From NCBI GenBank assembly GCA_030770535.1, contig JASVEC010000036.1, positions 62,001 through 126,000 on the forward strand: a stretch of DNA of 64,000 nt, written 5' to 3'. The position numbers and the translations under genes are program-made. This document shows, piece by piece, positions 10,626-23,689 of the stretch. The stretch's first letter is position 1. Every line of letters begins with the position of its first letter. Below the pieces are notes generated by a model. It worked only from the letters and a program-made list of their open reading frames with translations, was not told the DNA's origin and did no database searches. The stretch is from Batkoa obscura (Eukaryota; Entomophthoromycota; Entomophthoromycetes; Entomophthorales; Batkoaceae).

Positions 10626-12410
10626 ATGGATAAAGTAGATTATAAAAGCAAATTTTTAGTGGCATGCGACCCATGTCGAAAGAGCAAAACGAAATGTGAT
10701 AGAGAAACGATTTGTTCTTCATGTATTAAAAAGAAAGTACTATGTAGCTATTCTAAAAAGTTAATTTTATGTAATGAGTTAAAGAGATTTTATGATTCAG
10801 CTTCTTCTAATATCCACATGTTTAAAATTAAAACCCAGAAAAAAGTAAAAGTTGAAAAGAATAAAAAACCTTATATCAAATTTACTTTGAAAACTGACTC
10901 TCCTGACTCAAGTAAGGATCCCAGCCCAAACTCAACAAGATTTTCTCCATTATCCTCCTTAGCGGACTCCAGTCCCGTCCGTAGTAACTATTTTCCTTTG
11001 CTACAAATAGTGGATATTGTAGGCCCTAATATGGAGAGTATGGTCCATGATTTGGATAAATGGATCTTCAACCAAGCCACAAGTAAATTCAATATAGGGA
11101 AAAGTAAACTATATAACACGTACACCATCAATACTTGCTGTGAACAAAACTCATGCCAGGACTGTAAAGTAATACTAAATGGACTTGACTATATCCCAAC
11201 ATATCTCACGAGAACAAAATTCGATTTTGAAATTTCGAGAGCACAAAGCTTGCACCTTATTAATGTTTACTTTAATCAAGTTAACTCTTTTTTCCCTTTA
11301 ATTTCTAGAAACCTATTTTTTAAGACTTTAAGTAATCCAAACAGCTATATCAACCCTATGTTGCTTAATGCCATTTATTTTGTTGCTAGCCCTTACCTTG
11401 CTTCACTACCTATGTATTTCAATGGCTGTAGATTTGAACTATCCAAACACTTTCATCAAAAAGCACTCGCACTTATGGACGAAAACATAGCTAACCCAAC
11501 CATAGCTTCGCTTCAAGCTATTTTATTGCTTTACAATGGAGAATGTTCTTTGGTTGAAAAGTTGAATGCAATACAATATAACATGATACAAAACTTGGGT
11601 TTAAATGATTTCAACCAACTGTCACTTGAAGGTGAAAAACGTTCTGAAGCATTGAATTTATTACGATGCTGTTATATGCAAGATAAAATATGTAACCTTA
11701 CCCGTGGTAGAGGGTTTAATTTAGGCAAATTAAGACCTTATCTTGACATGGATACGTATTTAAATTTAACTACTATTGCACCTATGGAGTCTTTTCCAGG
11801 TTCTTCATTTTGTCAAGTCTGCTTCTTAGCTTCAGTAAAAATATGTGAGATCATTGAAAGCATCCATAGTAGAAGTGCGAAATTTCATAACACATCATGC
11901 GAGCTTGAAAGTTTTATATCAAGGTTTGAAAAACAACTTGAACTTGTGTGTGCTAATGTACTTAAACAATTTGAATTATCTAACAACCATCTATTTTCTA
12001 TCTATTCTTTATTGCTCTTTCATTTATTTTACCATGTTGCTCAAATTTATTTATATTTAAAAGCATACCTTATGGCCCCTGCCATTAGTAAATTAATCAT
12101 GCCCAATTTACGAAAACAAATGTTTTTGTCCGCTTGTTCAATCACTTTTTTAGCTGAATCGATGAAAGGGGATTTTTTTAAGTTTGGCCCATTGCTTAAG
12201 ATGAATAGTGTCATTCTGTCGTTTGCAGTACACTCGACCTTTGCTAAGTTTACAAAGATAGAAGATTCGGAGTTGGGTCACTTTGGATCGGAACGTAGTT
12301 GTATTACTAATATTAGAAGTGTTAATTTTTATTTTGGGATACTAATTGATCACCAGAGATCTAAAGAGTTGATGGATTTGTTTGCGGCACCGATACCTAT
12401 TTTAGAGTAA
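10626..12410 (+). CDS. Zn2Cys6 transcription factor with fungal_trans-like domain
   Basis: A single exon of 594 residues from the chosen ATG (MDKVDYKSKF), which puts the zinc cluster at the extreme N terminus as is usual; an upstream in-frame ATG at 10545 would add 27 residues. The cluster is CDPCRKSKTKCD...CSSCIKKKVLC, with all six cysteines and the basic RKSKTK loop. A Ser/Pro-rich linker follows, then a helical middle region with the fungal_trans-type core (NVYFNQVNSFFPLISRNLF, AIYFVASPYLA, QAILLLYNGE, LLRCCYMQDK). Nuclear DNA-binding regulators of this class usually recognise CGG-containing sites. Target genes are unknown; no cluster of metabolic genes adjoins it. Confidence 0.92.
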   Translation: MDKVDYKSKFLVACDPCRKSKTKCDRETICSSCIKKKVLCSYSKKLILCNELKRFYDSASSNIHMFKIKTQKKVKVEKNKKPYIKFTLKTDSPDSSKDPSPNSTRFSPLSSLADSSPVRSNYFPLLQIVDIVGPNMESMVHDLDKWIFNQATSKFNIGKSKLYNTYTINTCCEQNSCQDCKVILNGLDYIPTYLTRTKFDFEISRAQSLHLINVYFNQVNSFFPLISRNLFFKTLSNPNSYINPMLLNAIYFVASPYLASLPMYFNGCRFELSKHFHQKALALMDENIANPTIASLQAILLLYNGECSLVEKLNAIQYNMIQNLGLNDFNQLSLEGEKRSEALNLLRCCYMQDKICNLTRGRGFNLGKLRPYLDMDTYLNLTTIAPMESFPGSSFCQVCFLASVKICEIIESIHSRSAKFHNTSCELESFISRFEKQLELVCANVLKQFELSNNHLFSIYSLLLFHLFYHVAQIYLYLKAYLMAPAISKLIMPNLRKQMFLSACSITFLAESMKGDFFKFGPLLKMNSVILSFAVHSTFAKFTKIEDSELGHFGSERSCITNIRSVNFYFGILIDHQRSKELMDLFAAPIPILE

Positions 12411-12849
12411 AGTGATGAATTAAATGGTGGTATGAAAATATATATTGCTGTTCTTGGTTTAGTAAAATAAGTTTTGGTTTTGTTATATGAAAAAGGATTT
12501 TTAAGTTTTGTTAAGATTTTGTGTAAAAAAGAATTAAATATGATTAAACAGTTTATTTTTTTAATTTAAAGCTTAATATTTTTAGTAAGACTTTTATTTT
12601 GATGATTTTATATAAACGATAAAGGTTGTTTTAGATTTAAGTATGATGAAAAGTTCAAAAAGAAGTAGCTAAATGCCAATAAAATTTAAAAATGGATATC
12701 ATAATAAATTATAATTTAACTAATTAAAACCTTATTTTTTATGGACAAAAAAGATCCAGGTCAAAGGTTCTATTAACCCATCCAAAGCCAATAAAATTAC
12801 ATTTTAGCAAAAATTTTTAAGATCAGACTTCTTTTTTTAAAGCTTCTTA
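12411..12849. other. Convergent intergenic region
   Basis: About 440 bp between the stop codons of the Zn2Cys6 gene and the kinase gene. AT-rich, nothing recognised. Confidence 0.6.
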
Positions 12850-15800
12850 TTAATAAGGATAGTTCAACCCATTTTCTTCTTCAAATTTACTTTTACACTC
12901 TTTATAACTTGTGCCATCAAAATTCACCCTTTCTTTCAAATAACTCTCGACATATGCTTTACGCGTCTCTGACATTTCACTTGGCGAAGGGCTATCCCTC
13001 TCATCTTCTTCAATACCTTGAAGTTTGATTGCCTTTTCTGTATTTTCTGTAAATGTATAAGGTGGTAATTCAATAGGGAGAGTAGTACCAGGACCCCCAG
13101 TGATGTAAGGGTGTTCCAAAGCAATTTCAACAGGCAACCTTCCTTTCGGATCGATCTGTAAACAGCCAATCAAAAAGTCTAAAAACGCTGGATCTGCGTT
13201 TGGTAAAATATCGCTTAGTGGTTTACCAAATGGTTTGATATTATATTTTAGTGCTAAAGAAGGGCGCGGTTGATTATTGGAGTCTATAAAATGGAAACGT
13301 TAATACTGAAACATTTGATATTAAAACAAATGATTACCAAAGAAGGAATATCTTCTTTTACATCCTGAAAGCATACTAGAAGGCGGTGTTCCACAACACT
13401 CAATTATTAAAGCCATCTGTTCATTTTCCGATTCCCCAGGGAAGATGGGATAACCAGTGGTAAGTTCTACTAAAATACAACCAAAACTCCACATATCGAT
13501 TGCACAATCATAACTGTGTTCTAAAATAACTTCAGGCGATCGATAAAAGCGAGATTGAATATAAGTGTAAATACGTTGAGATACAAAACAACTCGATCCG
13601 AAATCAATCACTTTAAGTTTTTTACCTGCTCGATCTGAAATCAATACATTTTCTGGTTTTAAATCACAGTGGATGATGTTATGCTCTTTGAGCATCTTTA
13701 AACACATCAACATTTGAATTGCATAACCTCTTACAATTGAAGGATTGAATCCTTTAAACTTATGTGCTTTAATATGTTCATAAAGATTCATCCCGTATAA
13801 TTCAGTAACAATGCACAGATGATCTCTAAAACTAAATTGTTCTTTAATGTGGATCACGTTACTTAAGCCATCCTTATCCCATCGTGTAATCGATTCTAAA
13901 ATCGATATTTCAGTCAATGCTTGACGATGGAACCTTTCGGTGCTACGTATAATTTTAATTGCCACTTCTTGTCCAGACTTATAATCGTAAGCTTTTATCA
14001 CTTGACCAAAAGAACCCTTACCAAGCGATTTTAAAATCTCATAGCGATAAGCTAAATGATCGTGTAAAGTATAAATATAATCTCCATCTTTAGTATTAAA
14101 GCCTAATAAAATAACAATTAGTATCATTACTACTAAATAACCAAAAATGATTTTACTTTTAAATGAAGCGTTTAAATCCTTCTTTTTACATTTAGCACCA
14201 AAGTAAAAGATCTTTGGGTAAGAAATAATCTCAGTTTGTTCCTCAAACGTAAGTAGGTGGCGGAAGGAATTGAGGACCTCTGAAATAAAGTTAAACTATA
14301 GTCACAATTTATAAAATAGGTGCTTACCATAAGGTCCCATAGGTTGAGTAGAATAATTAGAAGATGTTGAGATGGAGGAAGGAGCACGTTCTGAGAAATA
14401 GGAACCAGCAGTATAAGACTGAGATCTCAGGGTTTTTGAAGAAGATTTATGTTCAAGGAGAGAAGAATGTTGTTTAAGTTGAATTTTAGAAGCGCTGGAT
14501 TTAATGCTCATATTCATCATTTGTACATTTTTAGTACCATTAACTAATGGACTAGCTTTGTTAGCTGTGCTGCCAATTCTTATACCGATGGTTCTGGGAG
14601 AACTAGTGCTACCTAACTTTGAATTAATAGGCGTCTTTTTGACTGATGAACTTGACACCCCTACTTTCACTCCAGTAACATTTAAAGTGTTTGGTTTGCT
14701 AATAGCAGTGGTACTTGAAGCCTAAAATATAATTAACAAATTAATTAATCATAATAGTTAGATAATAATGAATACCTTAAGTTGTAAATTTGAGGCAGAG
14801 GGGTTTTTAAGGGGAATGGTGTTAGAACTTCTGGCTTTCAAATCAGAATATGTTTTAGGTTTAAGAGTATCTTTAGTATCCGTAGCTACTTTAGTTTCTT
14901 TTTTACGTATTAATGGTTCTGATCGCTTGACTGGTTGAATTGTTGAACTAGTTTTTTTAGTCATAATAGAAGAAGTAGTTTTAGTTAATGCAACGGAAGC
15001 AGGCTTTGAGTACAAACTAGATGAACTAGCAGAAGCTGATTTGTTTTGACTCAAAAGCTTAGTAGGCACTGCTTTATTTGAGATTGTATTCCTCATGGTT
15101 CCTTTATCATTTTCAATCTTTGGTTTTAGTCCGTTCGAACTCAATGAAGTTGCCATCGTTGTACTTTTCTTAACAGAAGATACCCCATTTACTGCCCCTG
15201 TTCTAGGCTTTATAGTTTTTAGGTCAATTGCTGTACTTTTAATTGCAGACCTTGACACTGAGGTAAGCGGTTTTCCACTACTTGACAGTTTAAGATTTTG
15301 TGAACTTGAACTGTATTGTTTTTTTAAAGGTTCACCACCATTCATTGTTTGTATAGTACCAATAGTATGCACTGGTTGTAGTGATTTTTCTGGGAAATTA
15401 ATTAATTTACTTTATTACTATGGATAGACAACTTACTAGCTCTAATTACAGATTCTGCTTGCGATATACTCATACCATTTACCTGTGGAATAGGTTTTTC
15501 TAAAGCAAATAATTTAGACTGTAACAGAAATAATTTATAATGAGATTACTATTTTTAATTAAATTTGACTCGATTTTCTTTTCTATAAAAATCTTAATAC
15601 AAATAATTATAAAGGTAAAAATAATACTTTCCAAAGTAATAGCCGAAGACTGCATTTGAACACGAGAAGAAACTGATTTCAAAGGCTTAACTGAAGCCAA
15701 GTTACGAGCAACCAGAGGATCAGGCTTAAATCCATTAATAGAGGTATCGCTATTACTTTTCAGATGGCTTGAACTAATAATTAATACTAAGCTAAAAAAA

Positions 15801-16338
15801 ATTAAAAATAGTTTACTGAGTAGAACTTCTATAGCTAGCTTTTACTTGGCCTTGAACTTGAGTTTCTCTTGTTAACTTTTTGATCCCTTCTACTTTTTTT
15901 GAAGTAATTGGTGGGTACGACACAAGATCCCACTGCTTTGGGGTACCTTGTAAGGCTTTTTTACCATCTAATATAATCTTAATCAATTATCATTCTTTAG
16001 TATAAAAGAAATTTACTGTCCATACCCTGCAAGCCATTAGCTACCGTGTTTTTCTGCATCTTGTCACCACTACGATACGCGTTGACCTGGGTATTTGAAA
16101 CCGAAGACATTGAGTTAGATTTCTGATGTTTGATAAGTGCTGGCTGCATCGCTTGCTTTGGCACCAATAAAGGCGTACTTGCCTTTGAAGCTGGATTACC
16201 ACTAGCTTGGGAATGAGAATTAATTTTGGTTGTAGTACCACTTTTTGAAGGATTATAAGTTTGAGATCTATTTTTTACCGGTAAGGGTTGATTATTGCTT
16301 ATCAATTGTCTTTGATTATTCAAAGCTGTCAAAGACAT
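12850..16338 (-). CDS. DYRK/Pom1-class dual-specificity protein kinase
   Basis: Nine exons, in order 16026-16338, 15817-15967, 15628-15773, 15437-15499, 14776-15389, 14328-14721, 14157-14279, 13338-14102 and 12850-13283; exon lengths sum to 3003 nt, 1000 residues. Residues 1-~560 are a disordered Ser/Thr/Lys-rich region. Next comes the DYRK-homology box (LTFEEQTEIISYPKIFYFG, then NTKDGDYIY...AYRYEIL) and the kinase domain from ~622: GKGSFG loop, invariant Lys ~651, HCDLKPEN catalytic loop ~747, DFGSS, and the YTYIQSRFYRSPEV activation segment whose YxY is the autophosphorylation site of DYRKs. The tail after HPYI is short and acidic. The pattern is closest to DYRK2/Pom1, which act in polarity and cell-size control in fission yeast. 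Exon 3/4 borders are the least certain. Confidence 0.9.
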
Positions 16339-17540
16339 AGCCAGATAAACGGTTAATATTTACAATATTGAATTTGGGTTTATATTAGTTAATATTGGTG
16401 AAGAGAAATTAGTTGGCTTTTTTTAAAAGCTTTGATTGAGCCTTAAACTTTGTAGAAACGAATCATCACTTGTTTATGTCTGCTTTGTCCTAAATCAGCC
16501 AATTAAGTTACTTTAGGCTGGATGGTAGATGGAGTTTTTGATAGAGTCAATTTTCATACTGAATGTAATCGGCCAATCATTAAGCTTTCAAAGTATCATG
16601 GGAATTTGTTAAATTATTCAAGTAAACGGAAAAATTGATACTTCAAGCTACTATTCTTTTATTTATTGTGTTAACAATTACGGATTAAAGGCTAAAATTT
16701 TCAGTATTGTAGTTTCATATATATATACTTTATTCTATTTTCACTACTGTTAGATTATTTACTTTGATTATAGTTATTAGTAGTATTTGAAACATTACTA
16801 AGTTATCGACATTTGATCTTAATTTAGAAAGCTGAAACTTTACATTTAAACTTATCCCAATTAAGATAGATAAATTTATATTTTATCTAATTCAATGTGC
16901 TTATATTATATTATTTTAAGGTTAGAATGATTATTAACTAAAGTTTATTATATGAAATATAAAATATAAATTAAATGACTCTGACATTCAAATACAATAT
17001 CAATATTTTATTATTACATATCCCTCCTTTGCTAAAACATCCCTGAAATTAGATATGTTTTATAAAATTAATTTTGAGTGTCATTAAAATTAAAAATAAA
17101 ATGTGCTTCAATTCTTTCTATTTTTATATTATTTAAGTTAAAAATAGAGCTTGAAATTATAATTTAGCTTTGAAAACAAATGCTTGAGTAATTAATAAAT
17201 GATTTGATCAAGGTAGTTTAGGTTGATAATATTCAAAAATTAACAAATTACGTTTTATAGGCAGCTTACTTTTATTTCTAACATTAAACAGGGTTTTGTA
17301 TCATTATGTTAGTCTTAGAAAAGATCAAAGCTTATTTTTATTACTTATAAAATAATAACTATATCAATCAAAGTGCCACCTAAATTAATTCGTCGCAGAA
17401 TTAAAACTTATGAGCTATCTATCTAACATATACATGCTCCACTTTCTATTTTGTACATCAATTATATTGAAAATCTTAAACTAAACCCTTGCTATTATAC
17501 TAACTTTTTGTTTTTCTATTTATTGTCTTTATTTTTTCAC

Positions 17541-17640
17541 AAATGGGAATGTATTTTTGTTTAATAATTTTATTAATAATTTTTCCGCTCAAATAATGCT
17601 CAAAAGATGGAAAAAGTGATAAACCCAAAAAAAACACCCC
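17541..17640 (+). mobile_element. MITE-like element, copy 2
   Basis: Forward copy with eroded ends (AAATGGGAATGT... to ...AACACCCC). The internal TTTTTCCGCTCAAATA block and AAAAGATGGAAAAAGT block are well kept. Confidence 0.75.
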
Positions 17641-18029
17641 TAAGTGTTTTTTTTAGAAAATTAATCTAATCTTATAATAAAAATAACCAGAGGTGAGAGA
17701 TAAACTTCCCGTCTTGGATTTATATGCTATAATACAAACATAAATAGTATAGAAAATATTATAAGGGATTAATTGTTGTAAAAGCAATAAAACAATATAT
17801 GCATATACATCAAATTATTGTGAATACTTTGACTTGCTTTCAAAATGTTCCTATTACTTATCATTATTAAAATGTAATAAAATCCTAAGGTTGTTAATAA
17901 TTGATTTTAGTGTATAATTAGATTGTTTTCAAAATTCTTAGTTTCAATTAGATTTTTAATTTTTTAAGTTGAAGGAATTCTACTATAACAAATAAAGGTT
18001 CTTAAAAAGCTACTGAAATCATTCTAGTA

Positions 18030-18135
18030 AATGGGGATGTATTTTTGTGTTTAAGAATTTTGTTAGCAAATTTTCCGCTTAGATAGCGCTTAAAAAATGG
18101 AAGAAATAATGAAGTTAAAAAAGACACTCCCAAAT
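18030..18135 (+). mobile_element. MITE-like element, copy 3
   Basis: Forward copy: the left end ATGGGGATGTATTTTTG is intact and the right end diverged (GACACTCCCAAA). Confidence 0.8.
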
Positions 18136-18263
18136 ACTATTATAAAATCAATTTAAAGTATTATTATACTTACAAGTACAGCTATTTTATCAATTTTTAA
18201 TCGGTGATTATTTCCCTGTTTCTTTTTTTATAAATAGCATTTTATTATAAAAAACAAAACTCC

Positions 18264-18368
18264 ATACGGGGATGTATTTTTGTATTTAAGAATTTTACTG
18301 ACAATTTTTCCACATAAATAGCGCTTAAAAAATGGAAAAATAATGAAACTAAAAAAAACAGCCCCATA
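18264..18368 (+). mobile_element. MITE-like element, copy 4
   Basis: Forward copy with ends ATACGGGGATGT and ACAGCCCCATA; internal blocks intact. It lies only ~130 bp from copy 3. Confidence 0.8.
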
Positions 18369-19133
18369 CATTATCTACTAAGTTAAAGAGACACTTTACT
18401 ATATAAGTTGAAAATTTTAATAAACTATATTATTATACTGTTATAGTAAATTCAGATTCATCTACTCTAAATTTTTATATTTGGTTAAATATTATAGTAT
18501 AACTATATAATAAAATGCTATACAATCTGCAATAGGGTATAATTAATTTAGCTTAATATTAATAAAAAGGTTATGTACTATATCTGAATTGTTTTTATAC
18601 AAAGTCTTCAATAAGCTAGAGCTTTAAAAAAATTATAAACTATCTTTGATCATAGTCATCATTCCATTGTTTTAATGTTCTAATACCTAAGTTTGTTTAT
18701 TCAATTTAAAGTTCAACCAGATTTTTAAGCCATAATAAATACTAATTTGTAATATTTAAAAACACAGAAGAGGGATATGATTTTTATTCAAAAGACTCAG
18801 ATGTAACAAAATATATGTTATAGAAGCGGAAAATAGGTATATCGATAATATTTTATTAGTTTGTAGATCGAATCTAACATTTGTACATCCTTTGAAATTT
18901 ATAACTAGACGAGCTGTAATGATAAAATATACTCAAACTAAAAACTGTAAAGTACTATAATATTTTGTATAAAAGAAATTTAATAATTAACATGACTTAT
19001 TGTTAGCAGCGTAGAAAAAAGTTGTTACTTTTTATGGAAAACAAGGTTACTTTTAATAGCTAATTTTTACTTTATTTTCTAATAAACAATACTGACAATG
19101 AGAGACTCTTGGTAATTTCAAAATTCAACTATC

Positions 19134-19240
19134 ATATGGGGATGTATTTTTGTATTTAAGAATTTTGCTAACAATTTTTCCACGCAAATAGCGCTTAAAA
19201 GATGGAAAAAGTAATGAAGCCAAAAAAAACATCCCCATAT
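19134..19240 (+). mobile_element. MITE-like element, copy 5 (near-consensus)
   Basis: A 107-bp copy with matching ~20-bp terminal inverted repeats (ATATGGGGATGTATTTTTG at the left, complementary to the right end with about one mismatch). A good reference copy. Confidence 0.88.
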
Positions 19241-20664
19241 CATAGATAGTATTTCTAAATTGTATCATTTTTTTTACTTAACAACTATAATGTAAACTTA
19301 CTATATTTATATTATATTGACCGAATTGATGAAAAACCAAACATTGGATTATTATGTAAAAAAATATATCCGCAATATATTTTTAAAACTATAAAATAAC
19401 TATATTAAATTAAATAGCATCAAATAGCTCTTATCTTTAAAAATAAATTTCAATGAGCAAAGCTTTCAAATGTTTCATTACTGTGAATAAAGGGATTTAT
19501 ATGGAAAGCCTAATAATAATCGCTATAGGACTATAAGAGGACGTAATAAAATAGGAAAGGCTGTGTAAACAATACAAATTATTCCAACTTAGTAGCACCA
19601 ACTTTTGGTTTGGTCAGCTTCTATTTTATAGCTTTAAGTTCCACTTTGTATAGTGATCCTTACGTGTGAAATAAGAGCCGATTTACTACAAGTGGAATGA
19701 AGCTTTGGACAATTTTAAATGTATAAAAAACTAAATAGAAATAATACTGAGATAAGTTTTTGTTTTAAGTCCCTATAATAACTCCTAGTATGACTTAATA
19801 TTTTTTCACGAAGTCGATAGAGTCAAAATCTTATAAATACTTATTTAGTTTTAGCTTTTGAAATTAAAACACTAATAGAACAGTTTGTTTTATTAATAAA
19901 CAACAGTTTTATAATTATATAAAATGGAAGATATTGAATAAAAAAAGAGTATGTTAGTTAAATAGTTCTATAACTCTATGTAACTCTATCAATCAAATAC
20001 TTAGGCATTTTTAAGATGATATAATAGTCAGAACAACTAACTAAGATTTAGGCACAATACTGAAAAAAAGGTAAGAAAAAAGAGTGTAAACTTCTTAAAA
20101 AAGAAATTAGCTAAAAATTAAAATAACAAAATTAACCAAAATTGAGGTGGAATAGGACCGAGTTTAATTGAAAAGTTTTTCAAGTTTTTCCGTTTTTTGA
20201 GAAAATATCTAAAATTTTCAAGCCAAAGCTTACTTTTAAAGCATTAGTATGAATATTTTCAGTATTATGAATTCATAGTTAATGGATTATGTAAAATAGA
20301 AAGATGAATTAATAATCTATTCATGTTTCATTGGCTAAAGTTTTCTATTTTTTTAAAAATTATGTTATAAAATAGAATAACAAATCCTATTTTTAAAATT
20401 TAATAAGGTGCGTTTTTGACTGGATAGGATCCTTAAATGAAATCTTAAAGTGCGACATTTTAACAAATTTATTAGTGAATTTCAATTTAATTAACTTAAT
20501 TGGTTCAATCTAACTAGATGTGATAATTGAATTCCTTAGCTAATTGTTAACTTGCAGTTTATAGATTAGCTAATCATTCTACTAGGCTACGATTTCCCCA
20601 TTTATTATGAAATTCCATATAGCGATACTCAATTCAATTATAAATCATTGATTGGAGTAACCCA

Positions 20665-21675
20665 ATGGATAAGTCGCAAGTAGGTATGATTTCATATGTT
20701 ATCACTTTGAAGGCTAATTTTGTTAGTACACTTTTTAAATTTTATATAAAAACATCTTTTTTTATTATGAATCACTATAATAATCATGGTAATAGCTTAA
20801 TATTAATATTTATAACTAAATCTTATTGAAAATTTCTAGAGGAATATGAAAGAAGGAATGGCACACAATCGGTATATAATAGTACCGTGTTAAACCCAAG
20901 TATGGAACCACATTATGAACAGATTTATGATAGTAATTTATCACATATGGCGCCTAGTGAAGCTCTAAGTTATCAAAAAAAGAAACAAATGGTTAATAAA
21001 AGGGCAGCCCAAAACCGAGCTGCGCAAAAAGCGTTTCGTCAAAGAAAAGATCAACACATTAAAGATTTAGAAACTAAAGCAAAGATACTTGTAGCAACTG
21101 AAGCCACTTTAAAGGTATGTAAAAAAGAAATAGGGTGTTTAAAAGAAAGACTAAATGAAATAGAAGAAGAAAATAGTCGACTTCGTAAACTTTTAAAAGC
21201 TTCGAATTCGTCTAATTCGCATCAAACTTCTTCTCCTAAAGATGGAATATCAAACTCTTTAGTTCAATCATCTGGTATTACTATTATAAGTTTTTTGTTT
21301 AAAAATTAATTCTATTTATTAGAATCCGACTTGGCAAATTTATTTGATCTTAAATCTCATAGAATGAAATTTACTTCAATACTGCCATTAAAATTAATGG
21401 ATCCTGAAGCACCGGATTCACTTAATAATCCAGATGAAGGTGGAATTGATAATATAGCAGGAAATTTAGATACGGTGCAATTAAATTCATCATTAAGTGA
21501 AAAAAATGGGGGCGACCTTATATGCTGTAATTGTAATAATCCAACAACTTCGCCCATTTGTATATGTCCACGTCCTATTGTTCAATTCCCTCTATTGGCA
21601 GGTAGAAGATTTAAATGGATGAGAAGTCAAAATCGTCAAGGTTTCTGGAGATGGTATAAACCAACATATAAATAA
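20665..21675 (+). CDS. AP-1-like (Pap1/Yap1-class) bZIP transcription factor
   Basis: Three exons: 20665-20683, 20840-21274 and 21323-21675; 268 residues. The first exon has only six full codons. The basic region KRAAQNRAAQKAFRQRK lies at residues 60-76, with the NxxAQxxFR core that defines the fungal Pap1/Yap1 group (binding TTAC half-sites rather than CRE), followed by an amphipathic zipper (LETKAKILVATEATLKV...LKERLNEIEEENSRL). The C-terminal part has five cysteines at about 219, 220, 222, 231 and 233 around PTTSP, then an unusually aromatic/basic tail (FKWMRS...GFWRWYKP). Pap1/Yap1 proteins sense oxidants through cysteine-rich domains, but this Cys arrangement is not the canonical n-CRD or c-CRD, so redox sensing is only a possibility. 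Confidence 0.9.
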
Positions 21676-22534
21676 TTCATAATTTAAACTCGAACTCGTT
21701 GTAAAAAAAAGAGTTTTAAAACTAAGTTGCAAAATCTAATATAACTATTACAAATAATATATAAAGAAGTTTAATTATAATCGTTCTGTTTTATTTGTAT
21801 ATAAAGTTAATGTTCCATATCTTTTTATTTCACTGTTATTTATGTTAATTTACTAAATATTTTTATATAATCATAAATCAATCTTAGTTCATTAAATTTT
21901 CTAAATTTTATTGAATTAAATTTTAACGTAATTATATCATACTTGAAATGTATATTTTTAGAAGTTAACTCCGACATTTAGCCATTTAAATTAAATTCTA
22001 TTAACCACATTTTATGATATCAGTTTCTATTGAACTTACATCCCTTAACTTTCTATAATCTTTTTATTATATTTGATTCTTTCTTATTCAAAGCTGTAAG
22101 TTTTATGTTATTTACTATACTGATAGTTTTAAATTAAATTAATAGAAAGTCAAATTAAACTAAAACAAAATGTAAAAAATGAGCCTTAGGTAAGCAGTTA
22201 AATTTGATAACGTCAAAATTTGTATTAGAAATAACATAACATGTTTATGAATGCAAGGATTAAAAAGATCAAATATTTTAAAAATTAAAATGGAGAATTC
22301 CAATTTTTATGGAATAAAATCGATAATTATATATCCAGTATTTTTTCATTTTGATTTTATTTTTATTACTATAATTGTCTTAAATAAATACTATTAGGGA
22401 AACATCACTTTAATTTTTATTGCATTAATTTTTGAAAATTAATTAGTCCAATTATTCTTTAATTTTAGTGAAAACTACAGTTCTATTTGTTAATTTTAAT
22501 CGAATATCCAAGTTTTTTGATTTAAGTATTTAAT

Positions 22535-22641
22535 ATATGGGGATGTTTTTTTTGGCTTCATTATTTTTTCTATCTTTTAAGCACTATTTGAGTGGAAAAA
22601 TTGTTAGTAAAATTCTCAAATACAAAAACACATCTCCATAT
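22535..22641 (-). mobile_element. MITE-like element, copy 6 (near-consensus)
   Basis: Reverse copy, 107 bp, ATATGGGGATGTTTTTTTTGG to CATCTCCATAT; internal CTATCTTTTAAGC and GTTAGTAAAATTCT blocks conserved. Confidence 0.87.
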
Positions 22642-23060
22642 TAAGTTAGTAAATAATAGAGAATGAATCGAGAACAAGAAATATGAACTGCATGTTCAAA
22701 GGATAATAAAATTATCTGTGAGAAATTATTATAAATTAAACTAATATAAGCTACTTTTATTTTGAAAGACAAATATAAACTAGTAAATTAAAATTTGAAG
22801 GTATTTCATAACAGTACAACACTATTATTAACCGCCTATGTATTTCTTTTTACTAAAACTAGTAATTAAAAAATTAATATTATTACATCTCTATACAGTT
22901 TCTAATTCTATTTTTTTTGCCTCTATTAGTTTATCGTATAGAAAATTTAAAGATATTATATTTTTAAATTTATAATAAACTCAACTATTGGTATTTTATT
23001 CAATTGGCTTTCTCATACTTTATTTTGCTAATTGATTTTAAAAGGCATATATTATAAACA

Positions 23061-23163
23061 ATATAGATGTATTCTTTTGCCTAAGAATTTTACTAACAAA
23101 TTTTCCTCTCAAATAGGGCTTAAAAATGGAAAAAGTAGTGAAACCAAAAAAACATCACCATAT
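23061..23163 (+). mobile_element. MITE-like element, copy 7
   Basis: Forward copy with left end ATATAGATGT and right end ACATCACCATAT; internal blocks intact apart from small indels. Confidence 0.8.
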
Positions 23164-23689
23164 ACTCTTATTATCAATATCATTGCTTTTTATTTATATT
23201 TAATAACATTTTAAAAAATTCTTATATTCTCTTTGATAAAGTTTAGATCCTTCAAAAGTTCAATACTTATCTAACACCTCAGATCAATCATAAAATAGAT
23301 TAGCACTTTTACAATGTTCTCAACAATATCAATTAGTGACCGTTGATTAAGTATAAGTTCGTTAATATGGCTAAGGGCACTTTCATCTAGGAATTTCATT
23401 ATAGATTATTGGTACCAAGGGTAAAAACAGTTCAGTATAAAGAATTTGTACAGAAAGGTATCGTCTATTATAACTTAAGTAATCTTCAATTTAGAGCATA
23501 TTTAAAAATTATATATTTGAAAAAATACTACAAAAATCTATACTACTTTAAATCACTCTGAAAGTTTAAATTAAACCTTATTTATTTATGAATCTAAAAT
23601 GAAAAAATAGAAACAGGCTTACAAATGATAATATCTCATACTTGTGTAAAGCCTTTAGGACTGTGGATATTTATAATGTAAGTGCTTAC

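Larger units (their letters stand above)
16339..20664. other. 4.3-kb gene desert with four MITE copies
   Basis: Divergent region between the kinase and AP-1-like genes. It contains MITE copies at 17541, 18030, 18264 and 19134. No ORF above background and no RNA gene was recognised. Confidence 0.55.
21676..23689. other. 2-kb intergenic region with two MITE copies
   Basis: Convergent region between the bZIP and Kex2-repeat genes; holds the MITEs at 22535 and 23061. Nothing else was recognised; the 60-codon frame at 23032 runs through the MITE. Confidence 0.55.

Noticed and set aside
17541-19240. CRISPR-like spaced repeats
   Set aside because: The repeats are ~106-bp inverted-repeat elements in both orientations with irregular spacing, in a eukaryotic genome.
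23032-23214. 60-codon frame at 23032
   Set aside because: Runs through MITE copy 7; similar spurious frames appear over other copies, for example 39136-39330.
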